This document shows, in pieces, positions 6,894 through 14,468 of a stretch of 19,059 nt of DNA. The position numbers and the translations under genes are program-made. The stretch is from Acidobacteriota bacterium. Its GTDB lineage: Bacteria; Acidobacteriota; Terriglobia; Terriglobales; Acidobacteriaceae. Under the pieces are notes generated by a model. The model was not told where the DNA came from and ran no database searches. It saw only the letters and a program-made list of their open reading frames with translations. Each line of letters starts with the position of its first letter. The first letter of the stretch is position 1. Where the stretch lies: the NCBI GenBank assembly GCA_021851465.1, contig JAJZDL010000024.1:1-19059 (forward strand). Direction: 5' to 3'.

Positions 6894-7853
6894 TTACCGA
6901 CCATGGTCTTCGAGGAACTTTTCGGCTTCGAGGGCGGCCATGCAGCCGGTTCCGGCGGCGGTGATGGCCTGGCGGTAGCGGCGGTCCTGAATGTCTCCGC
7001 AGGCGAAGACGCCGGGAACGTCTTTTCCGTTGTGGGTGGGGAAGACGTTGCCGTGAGTGAGGATGTAGCCGTCGGGATCGAGATCGAGCTGGCCGTGGAA
7101 CATCTTTGCGTTGGGGATGTGGCCGATGCCGAGGAAGAGGAAGGCGACGGGGAGCGTGGACAGCTCGCCTGTTTTGACGTTGCGCAGCTTGAGGCCGCGC
7201 ACGTCCTTCTCTTCGACGCCGAGCACCTCTTCGACGACGGTACTGGAGAGGAACTGGATGCTGGGGTGGGCAATGGCGCGCTCCAACATGATGCTGCTGG
7301 CGCGGAAGCGCTCGCTGCGGTTGATGAGCGTGACCTTTGTGGCGAAGCGGGTGAGGAAGAGCGCCTCCTCCATGGCGGAATCGCCACCGCCGACGACGGC
7401 GATCTCCTTGCCGGAGGCGAAGAAGCCGTCGCATGTGGCGCAGGAGCTGACGCCGTGGCCGATGAGCGCCTGTTCAGAGGGGAGGTTGAGCCAGCGCGCG
7501 CTGGCGCCTGAGGCGATGATGAGCGTGCGGGTGCGGATGGGCTCCTTGTCCGCGCCGAGGTTCAACTCGTAGGGGTGCTTCGAGAGGTCGGCGGAGACGA
7601 GGTGGGCCATTTTGAGATCAGCGCCAAAGCGGGTGGCCTGCTGCTTCATGTTCTCGATCAGCTCCGGGCCTTGAATGCCCTCGGGCCAGCCGGGAAAGTT
7701 CTCGACCAGCGTGGTGATGGAGAGCTGTCCACCGGGCTCGTGGCCCTCGAGGACGAGCGGTTTGAGATTGGCGCGGGCCGCGTAGATGGCGGCGGTGAGG
7801 CCGGAGCAGCCGGAGCCGAGGATGACGGTATCGCGGATTGTTGTGTCGGACAT
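6894..7853 (-). CDS. trxB: Thioredoxin reductase
   Basis: This FAD enzyme reduces thioredoxin with electrons from NAD(P)H, in the cytoplasm. The 319 residues match the family's usual length. Visible are the FAD site GSGCSGLTAAIYAARA (13-28, with CS in place of the common PA), EPGGQL, the redox-active CATC (C138-C141) in SSCATCDGFF, the nucleotide site GGGDSAMEEALFLTRF (155-170), and the C-terminal GVFACGDIQDRRYRQAITAAGTGCMAA FAD block. Where most NADPH-using enzymes have HRRDxFRAS, this one has NRSERFRAS (178-186), so cofactor preference may differ. The ATG at 7853 has no Shine-Dalgarno sequence; a TACAAT hexamer 12 bp upstream suggests a very short leader. The gene heads a four-gene run (exported protein, DUF167, oxidase subunit III). 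A ferredoxin/flavodoxin-type NADP reductase is excluded by the CATC motif. Confidence 0.93.
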   Translation of the reverse strand: MSDTTIRDTVILGSGCSGLTAAIYAARANLKPLVLEGHEPGGQLSITTLVENFPGWPEGIQGPELIENMKQQATRFGADLKMAHLVSADLSKHPYELNLGADKEPIRTRTLIIASGASARWLNLPSEQALIGHGVSSCATCDGFFASGKEIAVVGGGDSAMEEALFLTRFATKVTLINRSERFRASSIMLERAIAHPSIQFLSSTVVEEVLGVEEKDVRGLKLRNVKTGELSTLPVAFLFLGIGHIPNAKMFHGQLDLDPDGYILTHGNVFPTHNGKDVPGVFACGDIQDRRYRQAITAAGTGCMAALEAEKFLEDHGR

Positions 7854-7865
7854 AGGAATGATTCG

Positions 7866-7871
7866 ATTGTA
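7866..7871 (-). promoter_or_regulatory. Possible -10 box of trxB
   Basis: TACAAT on the minus strand (5 of 6 match to TATAAT) ends 12 bp before the trxB ATG. A start about seven bases downstream would give a leader of only a few bases, which fits the lack of a ribosome binding site. There is no good -35 at the proper distance. Confidence 0.3.
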
Positions 7872-7943
7872 TCTGGAGAGGTAGGATTCGCGTGGGGCCA
7901 GCGGGAGACTGAAAGCTCGATGAAGTGAAGCAAACTGGCGTTG

Positions 7944-7973
7944 CTCCTTCGGCCCGACGCTGGGCCGAAGGAG
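7944..7973 (-). terminator. 12-bp perfect stem-loop between xfp and trxB
   Basis: CTCCTTCGGCCC and GGGCCGAAGGAG form a perfect 12-bp inverted repeat with a 6-base loop. It lies about 80-110 bp past the xfp stop and about 90 bp before the trxB start. No U-run follows on either strand, so it is not a classic intrinsic terminator; it may stabilise the xfp transcript end or help stop transcription. Confidence 0.45.
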
Positions 7974-8023
7974 AAGCTAAAATTCGCCCTATCGAAACGG
8001 GGAGTTCCGTGGGGATTTCCTGA

Positions 8024-8054
8024 GGCCCTATTCAGGGCCATGCGGCTGGCATGG
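8024..8054 (-). terminator. Two tandem hairpins directly after the xfp stop
   Basis: On the minus strand CCATGC-CAGCC-GCATGG is followed at once by GGCCCT-GAAT-AGGGCC, the two stems sharing two bases. They begin right next to the xfp stop codon. There is no U-tract, so a role in transcript-end protection is as likely as termination. Confidence 0.4.
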
Positions 8055-10481
8055 CTACCCCGGCCACTTCCATCCGGTGATCTCCGGCCGGTCGATGCCG
8101 TTCTCATTGGCGTAGTTGATGCTCTCGACGATCTGGTTCTTCAGCCATTCGCGTGTGTGCGCCGCCGTGTCGCGCAGCCTGGGCACGCGGTCGATCGTGT
8201 CGATCGCCAGGTTGAAGCGGTCGGTCTGGTTGAGGATGGCCAGCTCCAGCGGGGTGTTGATGTTGCCCTTCTCCTTGTACCCGCGCACATGGATGTTGTC
8301 GTGGTTGGTGCGCCGGTAGGTGAGCTTGTGGATGAGGAAGGGGTAGGCGTGGAAGTTGAAGATGACCGGCTTGTCCGCGGTGAACAGCGCGTCGAACTCC
8401 TTGTCGCTCATGCCATGGGGATGCTCGCTCTCCGGCATCAGGCGGAAGAGATCGACCACGTTGACGAAGCGAACCTTCAGGTCGGGGCAGCGCTCGCACA
8501 GGATCGCCACCGCGGCCAGCGACTCCGAGGTAGGGATGTCGCCCGCGCAGGCCATCACAACATCCGGCTCGGCTCCGCCGTCGTTCGAAGCGAAATCCCA
8601 GATGCCGATCCCCTTGGTGCAGTGGTCGATGGCCTGCTCCATCGTGAGGTATTGCAGGTGCAGGGCCTTGTCCGCGACGATTACGTTGACGTAGTTGGTC
8701 GAGCGCAGGCAGTGGTCTGCCACCGAGAGCAGGCAGTTCGCGTCCGGAGGCAGATAGATGCGCGTGATCTCGGGGCTCTTGTTGGTCACCACGTCGAGGA
8801 AGCCCGGGTCCTGGTGGGTAAACCCGTTGTGGTCTTGCCGCCAGACCAGCGAAGTGATCAGCAGGTTCAGCGAAGAGATCGGCGCGCGCCAGCGCAGCTC
8901 CAGCTTGCTCTTCTCCAGCCACTTCGCATGTTGGTTGAACATCGAGTCGATGATGTGGACGAAGGCCTCGTAGCTGGAGAAGAACCCATGCCGCCCGGTG
9001 AGCAGATAGCCCTCCAGCCAACCCTCCAGCGTGTGTTCGGAGAGCATCTCCATCACTCGCCCGGAGGCCGCAAGAAATCCTCCGTCGTCGTCCTCCGGCA
9101 GCCGCTCCTCCAGCCACGTCTTGGGGCTGGCCTGGTAGATTGCGTCCAGCTTGTTCGAGGCCGTCTCATCCGGCCCGAAGACGCGAAAGTTCGTCATGTT
9201 GCGCCGCATCACATCGCGCAGAAAGCCCGCGAGCGTCGCCGTGGACGAGACCTCGATCTGTCCCGGCCTCTCCACCTTCACTGCGTAGCCGCGGAAGTCG
9301 GGCATCTCCAGCGGCCTGCGCAGAAGCCCGCCATTGGCGTGTGGGTTCGCCGAGATGCGGCTCGTCCCCGTGGGCGCCATCGCCGCAATCTCAGGGATCA
9401 ACCTGCCCGTCGCGTCGAAGAGTTCTTCGGGTCGATAGCTGCGCATCCACTGTTCGAGCAGCTTGAGGTGCGCTGGGTTCGTTACCGGATCGGCGATCGG
9501 AATCTGGTGCGCGCGCCACGATCCCTCCAGCTTGTGTCCGTCCAGATCCTTCGGGCAGGTCCATCCCTTCGGCGTACGCAGCACAATCATCGGCCAGCTC
9601 GGACGTGTCGGCGTCGAGTCGGGGTTGGCCCGCGCCGCCGCCTGGATCGCGCGAATCTCCAGAATGCAGCGCTCCATCACCGAGGCCATCTTCCGGTGCA
9701 TCGCCGCTGGGTCGTCGCCCTCGACGACGTACGGTGTGTAGCCCAACCCACGGAAGAGCATCTCCAGCTCCTGTGGCGGGATGCGCGCCAGCACCGTGGG
9801 GTTCGCGATCTTGTAGCCGTTCAGGTGCAGGATCGGCAGCACCGCGCCATCGCGCACCGGGTTGAGAAATTTGTTGGAGTGCCAGCTCGTTGCCAGCGGC
9901 CCCGTCTCCGCCTCACCATCGCCGACGACCACGGCGACGATCAGCTCGGGATTGTCGAAGGCCGCGCCAAACCCATGCGAGAGGCTGTAGCCCAGCTCGC
10001 CGCCCTCGTGGATGGAACCCGGAGTCTCCGGCGTGCAGTGGCTGCCAATGCCGCCGGGAAAGGAGAACTGCTTGAAGAACTTCTGCATCCCGGCGACGTC
10101 CTGGCTCTTGTCGGGATAGATCTCCGAGTAGACGCCCTCCAGATAACTGTTCGAGAGCGTCGCGGGCGCTCCGTGGCCTGGGCCGGAGAGATAGATCAGG
10201 TCGAGCGAGTATTTTTTGATGAGCCGGTTCAGATGCACCCATGCAAAGTTCTGCCCAGGATCCGAACCCCAGTGGCCGAGCAGGCGGTTCTTGATGTGCT
10301 CCGGCTTCAGCGGCTCGCGCAGCAACGGGTTCGCGCGCAGATACAGCATTCCAGCACACAAGTAGTTGCACGCGCGCCAGTATGCATCGATCTTGCGCAA
10401 CTCGTCGGCTGCGAGCGGCTGCTCGTTTGTAGTAGAGGTTGCATCGGAACCCTTGTCCAGCACTGCGGAGATCTCGCCCAT
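8055..10481 (-). CDS. xfp: Xylulose-5-phosphate/fructose-6-phosphate phosphoketolase
   Basis: The thiamine-diphosphate enzyme splits xylulose 5-phosphate (and often fructose 6-phosphate) with phosphate, giving acetyl phosphate plus an aldose phosphate. The 808 residues are the normal size. Motifs in order: NRLLGHWGSDPGQNF (65-79), YLSGPGHGAPA (97-107), FSFPGGIGSHCTPETPGSIHEGGELGYSL starting near 139, and the ThDP/Mg site VVGDGEAETGPLATSW (185-200) followed by HSNKFLNP. Later GWTCPKDLDGHKLEGSWRAH and DGGAEPDVVMACAGDIPT fit the family. The ATG at 10481 was chosen because AGGGG lies eight bases upstream; an in-frame start 24 codons earlier has no such support. The acetate kinase gene lies 186 bp upstream on the same strand, so acetyl phosphate can be turned straight into acetate and ATP. 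Two alternative hairpins precede the ribosome binding site. Confidence 0.95.
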   Translation of the reverse strand: MGEISAVLDKGSDATSTTNEQPLAADELRKIDAYWRACNYLCAGMLYLRANPLLREPLKPEHIKNRLLGHWGSDPGQNFAWVHLNRLIKKYSLDLIYLSGPGHGAPATLSNSYLEGVYSEIYPDKSQDVAGMQKFFKQFSFPGGIGSHCTPETPGSIHEGGELGYSLSHGFGAAFDNPELIVAVVVGDGEAETGPLATSWHSNKFLNPVRDGAVLPILHLNGYKIANPTVLARIPPQELEMLFRGLGYTPYVVEGDDPAAMHRKMASVMERCILEIRAIQAAARANPDSTPTRPSWPMIVLRTPKGWTCPKDLDGHKLEGSWRAHQIPIADPVTNPAHLKLLEQWMRSYRPEELFDATGRLIPEIAAMAPTGTSRISANPHANGGLLRRPLEMPDFRGYAVKVERPGQIEVSSTATLAGFLRDVMRRNMTNFRVFGPDETASNKLDAIYQASPKTWLEERLPEDDDGGFLAASGRVMEMLSEHTLEGWLEGYLLTGRHGFFSSYEAFVHIIDSMFNQHAKWLEKSKLELRWRAPISSLNLLITSLVWRQDHNGFTHQDPGFLDVVTNKSPEITRIYLPPDANCLLSVADHCLRSTNYVNVIVADKALHLQYLTMEQAIDHCTKGIGIWDFASNDGGAEPDVVMACAGDIPTSESLAAVAILCERCPDLKVRFVNVVDLFRLMPESEHPHGMSDKEFDALFTADKPVIFNFHAYPFLIHKLTYRRTNHDNIHVRGYKEKGNINTPLELAILNQTDRFNLAIDTIDRVPRLRDTAAHTREWLKNQIVESINYANENGIDRPEITGWKWPG

Positions 10482-10494
10482 TGTTCTGCCCCTG

Positions 10495-10517
10495 CGCGCT
10501 TCGCAGCGCGTCGCTGC
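10495..10517 (-). promoter_or_regulatory. Overlapping alternative hairpins just upstream of the xfp ribosome binding site
   Basis: In the transcript GCAGCG-ACG-CGCTGC (10517-10503) and CGCGCT-GCGA-AGCGCG (10510-10495) are both perfect 6-bp stems; the second has a GNRA-type loop. They share eight bases, so they cannot form together. The second ends right before CAGGGG, the likely ribosome binding site, and the ATG follows at 10481. A role in translation control of xfp is inference only. The rest of the 186-bp gap to ackA shows nothing clear. Confidence 0.35.
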
Positions 10518-10667
10518 TTTAGAGAATGTCGTGTGCCGTATTCCTTGCTGCACACCATGCTGCGGAGAAGCCCTTGAGGGCGCTTCTTCAATACATCAGA
10601 TGCAAGGCTGCGACGAGGGGCTGTACGCGCCGCTCCCAGCCACGACTGTGGGCCGCTTCGTCCCGCT

Positions 10668-11915
10668 TTACTGTGACGCGCGACACATCAGCGCTACATG
10701 CTGCGCGATCATTAAATCCTCTTGTGCGGGCGCGACGAAGACGGCAATCGGCGAGCCCTCGTCGCCGATCTTGCGCACCGTCTGGACTGCGACTTCTCCG
10801 GCAGGCTGTCCCGTCGCCGTGTGCTGCACCTGGTTCGCCACTGGATCCAGCTCGACGCCCAACCCGCGCAGGCCCTCGGCGATCTCGCCCCTCGTGGCGG
10901 CATCGTGCTCGCCGATGCCGCCGGTAAAGACGATTGCATCCGCGCCATAGAGTGCGATGAACCCCGCGAATGCCTTGACCGCGCCGCGGCAAAAGAGGCG
11001 CACCGCCAGCCGCGCCTGCGCATCTCCCGCGGCCGCGCGCCTGCGCAGCTCGCGCATATCGTTTACTCCGCCAAGCACCTTGATCCCCGAATGGCGGTTG
11101 AGCATCGTCTCGACGGAATCGATCGTTGCGCCCGGCTGCCGCAGAAGGAAGAAGACCAGGCCAGGGTCGATGTCGCCGGGCCGGGTGCCCATCAACACGC
11201 CGCCCATCGGCGTCAGTCCCATGGTGGTATCGACCGACCGTCCGTCGATGCACGCCGTGATGCTGCACCCGCTGCCCAGGTGCGCGATCAGCATCCGTCG
11301 CGGGAACGCAACCCCCGCGGGCTCCCGCATCTGGGCCACGATCGACTCGCAGGAAAGCCCGTGGAAGCCGTAGCGCCGCACGCCCTGCGCGCGCACCTCC
11401 ACCGGCAGCGGGTAGACCGTCGCCTCCTCCGGCATGGTCTCGTGGAAGACAGTATCGAAGCAGGCGAAGTGGGGTACGCCGGGGAAGCGGCGCATCATCT
11501 CGTCGATGACTTCGAGCGCCTCCGGGTTGTGCAGCGGAGCGTAGGCCACGGTCTTGTGCAGTTCCGCAAGCACTGCGGCCGTCAACCGCCGGTGCCCGCG
11601 CAGGTGCGGCCCGGGATGCACAACGCGGTAACCGATGGCCTCCGGCGGCGGCAGCCCGTCCAGTCCCACGGTGCGTTCCACCGTGCCGATCGCCTCCTGC
11701 ATGGAGGAGCCTTTCACCGCGCCAGCGTCGCCGCTCCGGTCGTTGCCGTCGGAGTCGTGAAAGTCGAGTGCCGCGGTTATCTCGCCGATCCCGCTGAACT
11801 CGCCCGCATAGAGCGAGCGCAGGCCGCCCGCGCCCTCTGCATTCGCGCCCCCAGCCGCCGCAAACATCGAGAACTTGATTGACGACGAGCCTGGATTGAT
11901 CACCAAAATATGCAT
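10668..11915 (-). CDS. ackA: Acetate kinase
   Basis: The enzyme interconverts acetyl phosphate + ADP and acetate + ATP in the cytoplasm. The 415-residue product has the family signatures: INPGSSSIKF at 6-15, GYRVVHPGPH with R97, APLHNPEALEVI, FACFDTVFHETMP with the catalytic Asp at 154, RYGFHGLS, LIAHLGSGCSITACIDGRSVDTTMG and, late, IVFTGGIGEHD. The spacing agrees with known acetate kinases. The Ala usual after Asn7 is Pro, and HGG is HPG; both are tolerated changes. Residues about 19-75 are Gly/Ala/Asp-rich and somewhat longer than common. The ATG at 11915 begins exactly at the first beta strand, with GGAGAGG nine bases upstream; an earlier in-frame ATG at 11939 lacks a site. Followed by xfp, 186 bp downstream, forming a phosphoketolase-acetate kinase unit. 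No pta gene is in view. Confidence 0.95.
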   Translation of the reverse strand: MHILVINPGSSSIKFSMFAAAGGANAEGAGGLRSLYAGEFSGIGEITAALDFHDSDGNDRSGDAGAVKGSSMQEAIGTVERTVGLDGLPPPEAIGYRVVHPGPHLRGHRRLTAAVLAELHKTVAYAPLHNPEALEVIDEMMRRFPGVPHFACFDTVFHETMPEEATVYPLPVEVRAQGVRRYGFHGLSCESIVAQMREPAGVAFPRRMLIAHLGSGCSITACIDGRSVDTTMGLTPMGGVLMGTRPGDIDPGLVFFLLRQPGATIDSVETMLNRHSGIKVLGGVNDMRELRRRAAAGDAQARLAVRLFCRGAVKAFAGFIALYGADAIVFTGGIGEHDAATRGEIAEGLRGLGVELDPVANQVQHTATGQPAGEVAVQTVRKIGDEGSPIAVFVAPAQEDLMIAQHVALMCRASQ

Positions 11916-12078
11916 CCGCACCGGCCTCTCCGCAGCCATCACCACGCTACCATTCCGCGCGCAGCAGCCTGCACTCGGTCGCATCCTCGCTCCCAAAGGA
12001 AGAGACTGCCCTCCCGCGCAGGGCGAATGCCCGCATGGTTGTTGGATGCGCAATGCCTGTGCGCGTTGGGTAAAAATC

Positions 12079-12209
12079 TGTCCAGAAACTACAGATCGGC
12101 GCTCGACGAGGAGACAAGCGCGACGAAATACGGGGATTCTTCCCCTGCGACAAGCGCAGGGGAAGAATGACAATTCGTAAATTTCGATGAGAAGAACAGT
12201 TTCTGGACA
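12079..12209. repeat. 131-bp element bounded by 12-bp perfect inverted repeats
   Basis: TGTCCAGAAACT at 12079-12090 and its exact complement AGTTTCTGGACA at 12198-12209 enclose a segment whose centre is a perfect 13-bp-stem palindrome (12137-12167). Bases just outside the repeats also partly mirror each other (TAAAAATC against TTAGAATT). The build is like a small non-autonomous mobile element or a paired REP element. No open reading frame of note and no clear target-site duplication is seen. Confidence 0.6.
12125..12172 (-). repeat. Intergenic repeat with TGTCATTCT core, copy 2, containing a perfect palindrome
   Basis: On the minus strand TGTCATTC is followed by TTCCCCTGCG-CTTGT-CGCAGGGGAA and then GAATCCCCGTATTTC. 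The stem TTCTTCCCCTGCG / CGCAGGGGAAGAA (12137-12149 and 12155-12167) is perfect. Ends agree with the copy at 4591-4629, while the middle is different and more symmetrical. As RNA it would form a very stable hairpin and could act to end or protect transcripts. Confidence 0.6.
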
Positions 12210-12217
12210 AATTCTAA

Positions 12218-12240
12218 GGCCCCCGGCGGAGTGCGGGGCC
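12218..12240 (-). terminator. GC-rich hairpin downstream of glgE
   Basis: On the minus strand GGCCCCG and CGGGGGCC pair with one bulged base around a short loop, followed by TTAGAATTTG, a weak U-rich tail. It lies 60 bp past the glgE stop and is the best candidate for its terminator. Confidence 0.4.
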
Positions 12241-12299
12241 CTACCCGTACACAGCGCACAGGGACGGAATGGCGCGAGTTCGACGGCTTGGTGGTGGTT

Positions 12300-14468
12300 C
12301 TATCCGCGCGTACCCTGCGGGCGGGCGATGCGGAAGATGTGGGCGGTGGCGGTGGGGTGGAGGGCGACGTAGTTGGAGCGGTCGTGCCACTGGTAGTGGA
12401 TGCCGGTGAGGAGGTCTTCGACATCGAAGATCTCGTCGTGTGCGATGCCGAGTTGCTTGAGATCGAGGTCGATCCATCCGGCCTGCTCGTTGTGGGGGTC
12501 GAGGTTGACGACGACCAGGATGACGTTGGGCGGGGCCGATGACGCGGGCGCGGTGGAGCTGGCGCCAGAGAGCGGGGCGACACCGCGGTGCGCGTCGTGC
12601 GCGCCGGAGAGTGCCTGAACCTCGGCGAGGGTCATGGGCGTGGGTGGCTGGAGGGTGGATTTGGAGTAGGCAACGATGTGAGGGTTGTCGACCGGGTGGA
12701 AGTGGAGCGAGAGGTCGCTCTGCAGCGCGGGGTTGGCGCGGCGAACCTGGTTGAGCAGCGTGATGAGCGGGGCCAGCGAATTGGGGTCGTGGCGGTCCCA
12801 GTGGCGAATCTGGTACTTCTCGCTGTGCAGATACTCCTCGCTGCCGGGGCGGAGGGGGAGGTGTTCGCACAGCTCGAAGGCGGGGCCGTAGATGCCATAG
12901 CTGGCGGCCAGCGTGGCGGCGAGGATGAGGCGCTGGGGGAAGGCGGCGCGGCCCCCGGTCTGGAGCGACGCGTGCAGAATGTCCGGCGTGTTGGGCCAGA
13001 GGTTGGGGGTAAAGAAGTCGCTGATGGGCGGCCTGGCGATCTCCTCGAAGTAGCTCTCGATCTCGGACTTTTCCGTGCGCCAGGTGAAGTAGGTATAGGA
13101 CTGTGTAAAGCCGCGCTTGGCCAGCGAGTACATGACGTGCGGGCGGGTGAATGCCTCGGCGAGGAAGAGGACGTCGGGCGCGTCGGCGTGCAAGCTGGCG
13201 ATGCACCACTGCCAGAAGGGGAGTGCCTTGGTGTGCGGGTTGTCGACGCGGAAGACGCGAACGCCGCGGTCGATCCAGAACTGGAAGACGGAGCGCAGTT
13301 CGTCCCATAGGCCGCTCCAGTCGGCGGACTCGAAGTTGAGTGGGTAGATGTCCTGATACTTCTTGGGCGGATTTTCCGCGTACTGAATGGAGCCGTCGGG
13401 GCGGTGCAGGAACCAGTCGGGGTGCTGCACGACCCAGGGGTGGTCGGGCGAGCACTGGAAGGCTATGTCGAGGGCCAGCTCCATGCCGTTGGCGTGGACG
13501 GCAGCGAGCAGGCGGTCGAAGTCGGCGAAGGTGCCGAGCTTTGGGTGGATGGATTTGTGGCCGCCTTCGGATCTACCGCCAGTCGGACCGCTGCGCGCGT
13601 CCGCAAGTTGCGCATCGCCGATGGCCCAGGGGCTGCCCTCGTCGTCGGGGCCGGCGGTGGCGCTGTTGTTGGGGCCTTTGCGGAAGGCGCGACCGATGGG
13701 ATGAATGGGCGGCAGGTAGAGGATGTCGAAGCCCATGGCGGCGATCTCGGGCAGCAGAACTTCGACGTCGGCGAAGGTGCCGTGGCGGGCCGGGTCGGAG
13801 GAGGTTGACCTCGGGAAGAGTTCGTACCAACTGGAGAAGCGAGCGCGCTGGCGATCGACCCAGAGGCGCAGCTCGCGGTCGGCGACGGTGGCCAGGCTGA
13901 GGTCGGGATAGCGGGCGGCGAGGGCCTCTTCGGCGGCGGTGAGTGGGTACTCGTAAACAGTGGATTTTTTGCCGGCCAGCGCACGCAGGGATGCGGCGAT
14001 GGACTTCAATTGCCGGGCATCGGGGCCTTTGGCGCGGGAGGCGGTCTGGTCGAGGAGCAGCGCGCCGATGGTGAGCGCGAGGGGGATGTCCTGCGGCGGC
14101 AGGTCGCGCCGCGCTGGGTCGGCGGGATCGGGCTGGGCGGCGAGGCGCTTCTTCAGGTCGGCGCACCAGGTGTCGAAGTGATCGACCCAGGCCTGGAGGG
14201 TAAAGCTCCAGGGGCCGATGCGATCCACGGTAAAGTCGGCGGACCAGAGGTCGTTGGGCAGCGCGGTCATGGGCGTGGAGTGCCACTCGGGGTCGCTGTC
14301 GTGTTTGTACAGCAGGCGAGCCAGGACGTGGTCGTGCCCGTCGGAGAAGATCGCTGCGGAGATGGCCACTCGGTCGCCGAGAAAGCGGCGCGCCGGGACG
14401 AGGCCGCAGTCGATCTGAGGCTGGATGTGTTCGATGACGACTCGCGTACGGCCTTCGGCAGGTTTCAT
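12300..14468 (-). CDS. glgE: Alpha-1,4-glucan:maltose-1-phosphate maltosyltransferase
   Basis: GlgE, a GH13 enzyme, moves maltose from maltose 1-phosphate to the end of alpha-1,4-glucans, making glycogen or capsular glucan. The 722-residue protein shows the GlgE N-terminal domain (EHIQPQIDCG start, WSFTLQAWVDHFDTW near 100), then the barrel: YLPPIHPIGRAFRKGPNNS, SIHPKLGTFADFDRL, DIAFQCSPDHPWV, AENPPKKYQDIYPLNFE, VFRVDNPHTK with nucleophile D409, and FLAEAFTRP with acid E438. The 29-residue distance between these equals that in Streptomyces GlgE. NTPDIL supplies the third Asp (D496). Two insertions relative to remembered relatives are present: about 15 residues at 13572-13616, and a Ser/Ala/Pro-rich linker before VILVVVNLDPHNEQ. 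The ATG at 14468 follows GGAACAAA, a weak site. treS, pep2 and glgB are not in the window. Confidence 0.93.
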   Translation of the reverse strand: MKPAEGRTRVVIEHIQPQIDCGLVPARRFLGDRVAISAAIFSDGHDHVLARLLYKHDSDPEWHSTPMTALPNDLWSADFTVDRIGPWSFTLQAWVDHFDTWCADLKKRLAAQPDPADPARRDLPPQDIPLALTIGALLLDQTASRAKGPDARQLKSIAASLRALAGKKSTVYEYPLTAAEEALAARYPDLSLATVADRELRLWVDRQRARFSSWYELFPRSTSSDPARHGTFADVEVLLPEIAAMGFDILYLPPIHPIGRAFRKGPNNSATAGPDDEGSPWAIGDAQLADARSGPTGGRSEGGHKSIHPKLGTFADFDRLLAAVHANGMELALDIAFQCSPDHPWVVQHPDWFLHRPDGSIQYAENPPKKYQDIYPLNFESADWSGLWDELRSVFQFWIDRGVRVFRVDNPHTKALPFWQWCIASLHADAPDVLFLAEAFTRPHVMYSLAKRGFTQSYTYFTWRTEKSEIESYFEEIARPPISDFFTPNLWPNTPDILHASLQTGGRAAFPQRLILAATLAASYGIYGPAFELCEHLPLRPGSEEYLHSEKYQIRHWDRHDPNSLAPLITLLNQVRRANPALQSDLSLHFHPVDNPHIVAYSKSTLQPPTPMTLAEVQALSGAHDAHRGVAPLSGASSTAPASSAPPNVILVVVNLDPHNEQAGWIDLDLKQLGIAHDEIFDVEDLLTGIHYQWHDRSNYVALHPTATAHIFRIARPQGTRG

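Larger units (their letters stand above)
11916..12299. other. 384-bp intergenic region between ackA and glgE
   Basis: Both neighbours read leftwards, so this space must hold the end of the glgE transcript and the ackA promoter. It contains the 131-bp inverted-repeat element, a GC-rich hairpin next to glgE, and about 160 bp upstream of ackA in which no confident promoter hexamers or riboswitch could be seen. Open frames here have no coding character. Confidence 0.6.

Noticed and set aside
5911..7434. Extended reading of the exported protein gene back to 7434, giving 507 residues
   Set aside because: The extra part overlaps trxB in another frame and is Arg/His-rich; the real start is at 6828 or at most 6894.
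7941..10577. A plus-strand open frame of 878 codons opposite xfp
   Set aside because: The minus strand encodes an unmistakable full-length phosphoketolase; the plus-strand translation is Arg/Val/His-rich with no recognisable domain, typical of antisense frames in GC-rich genes.
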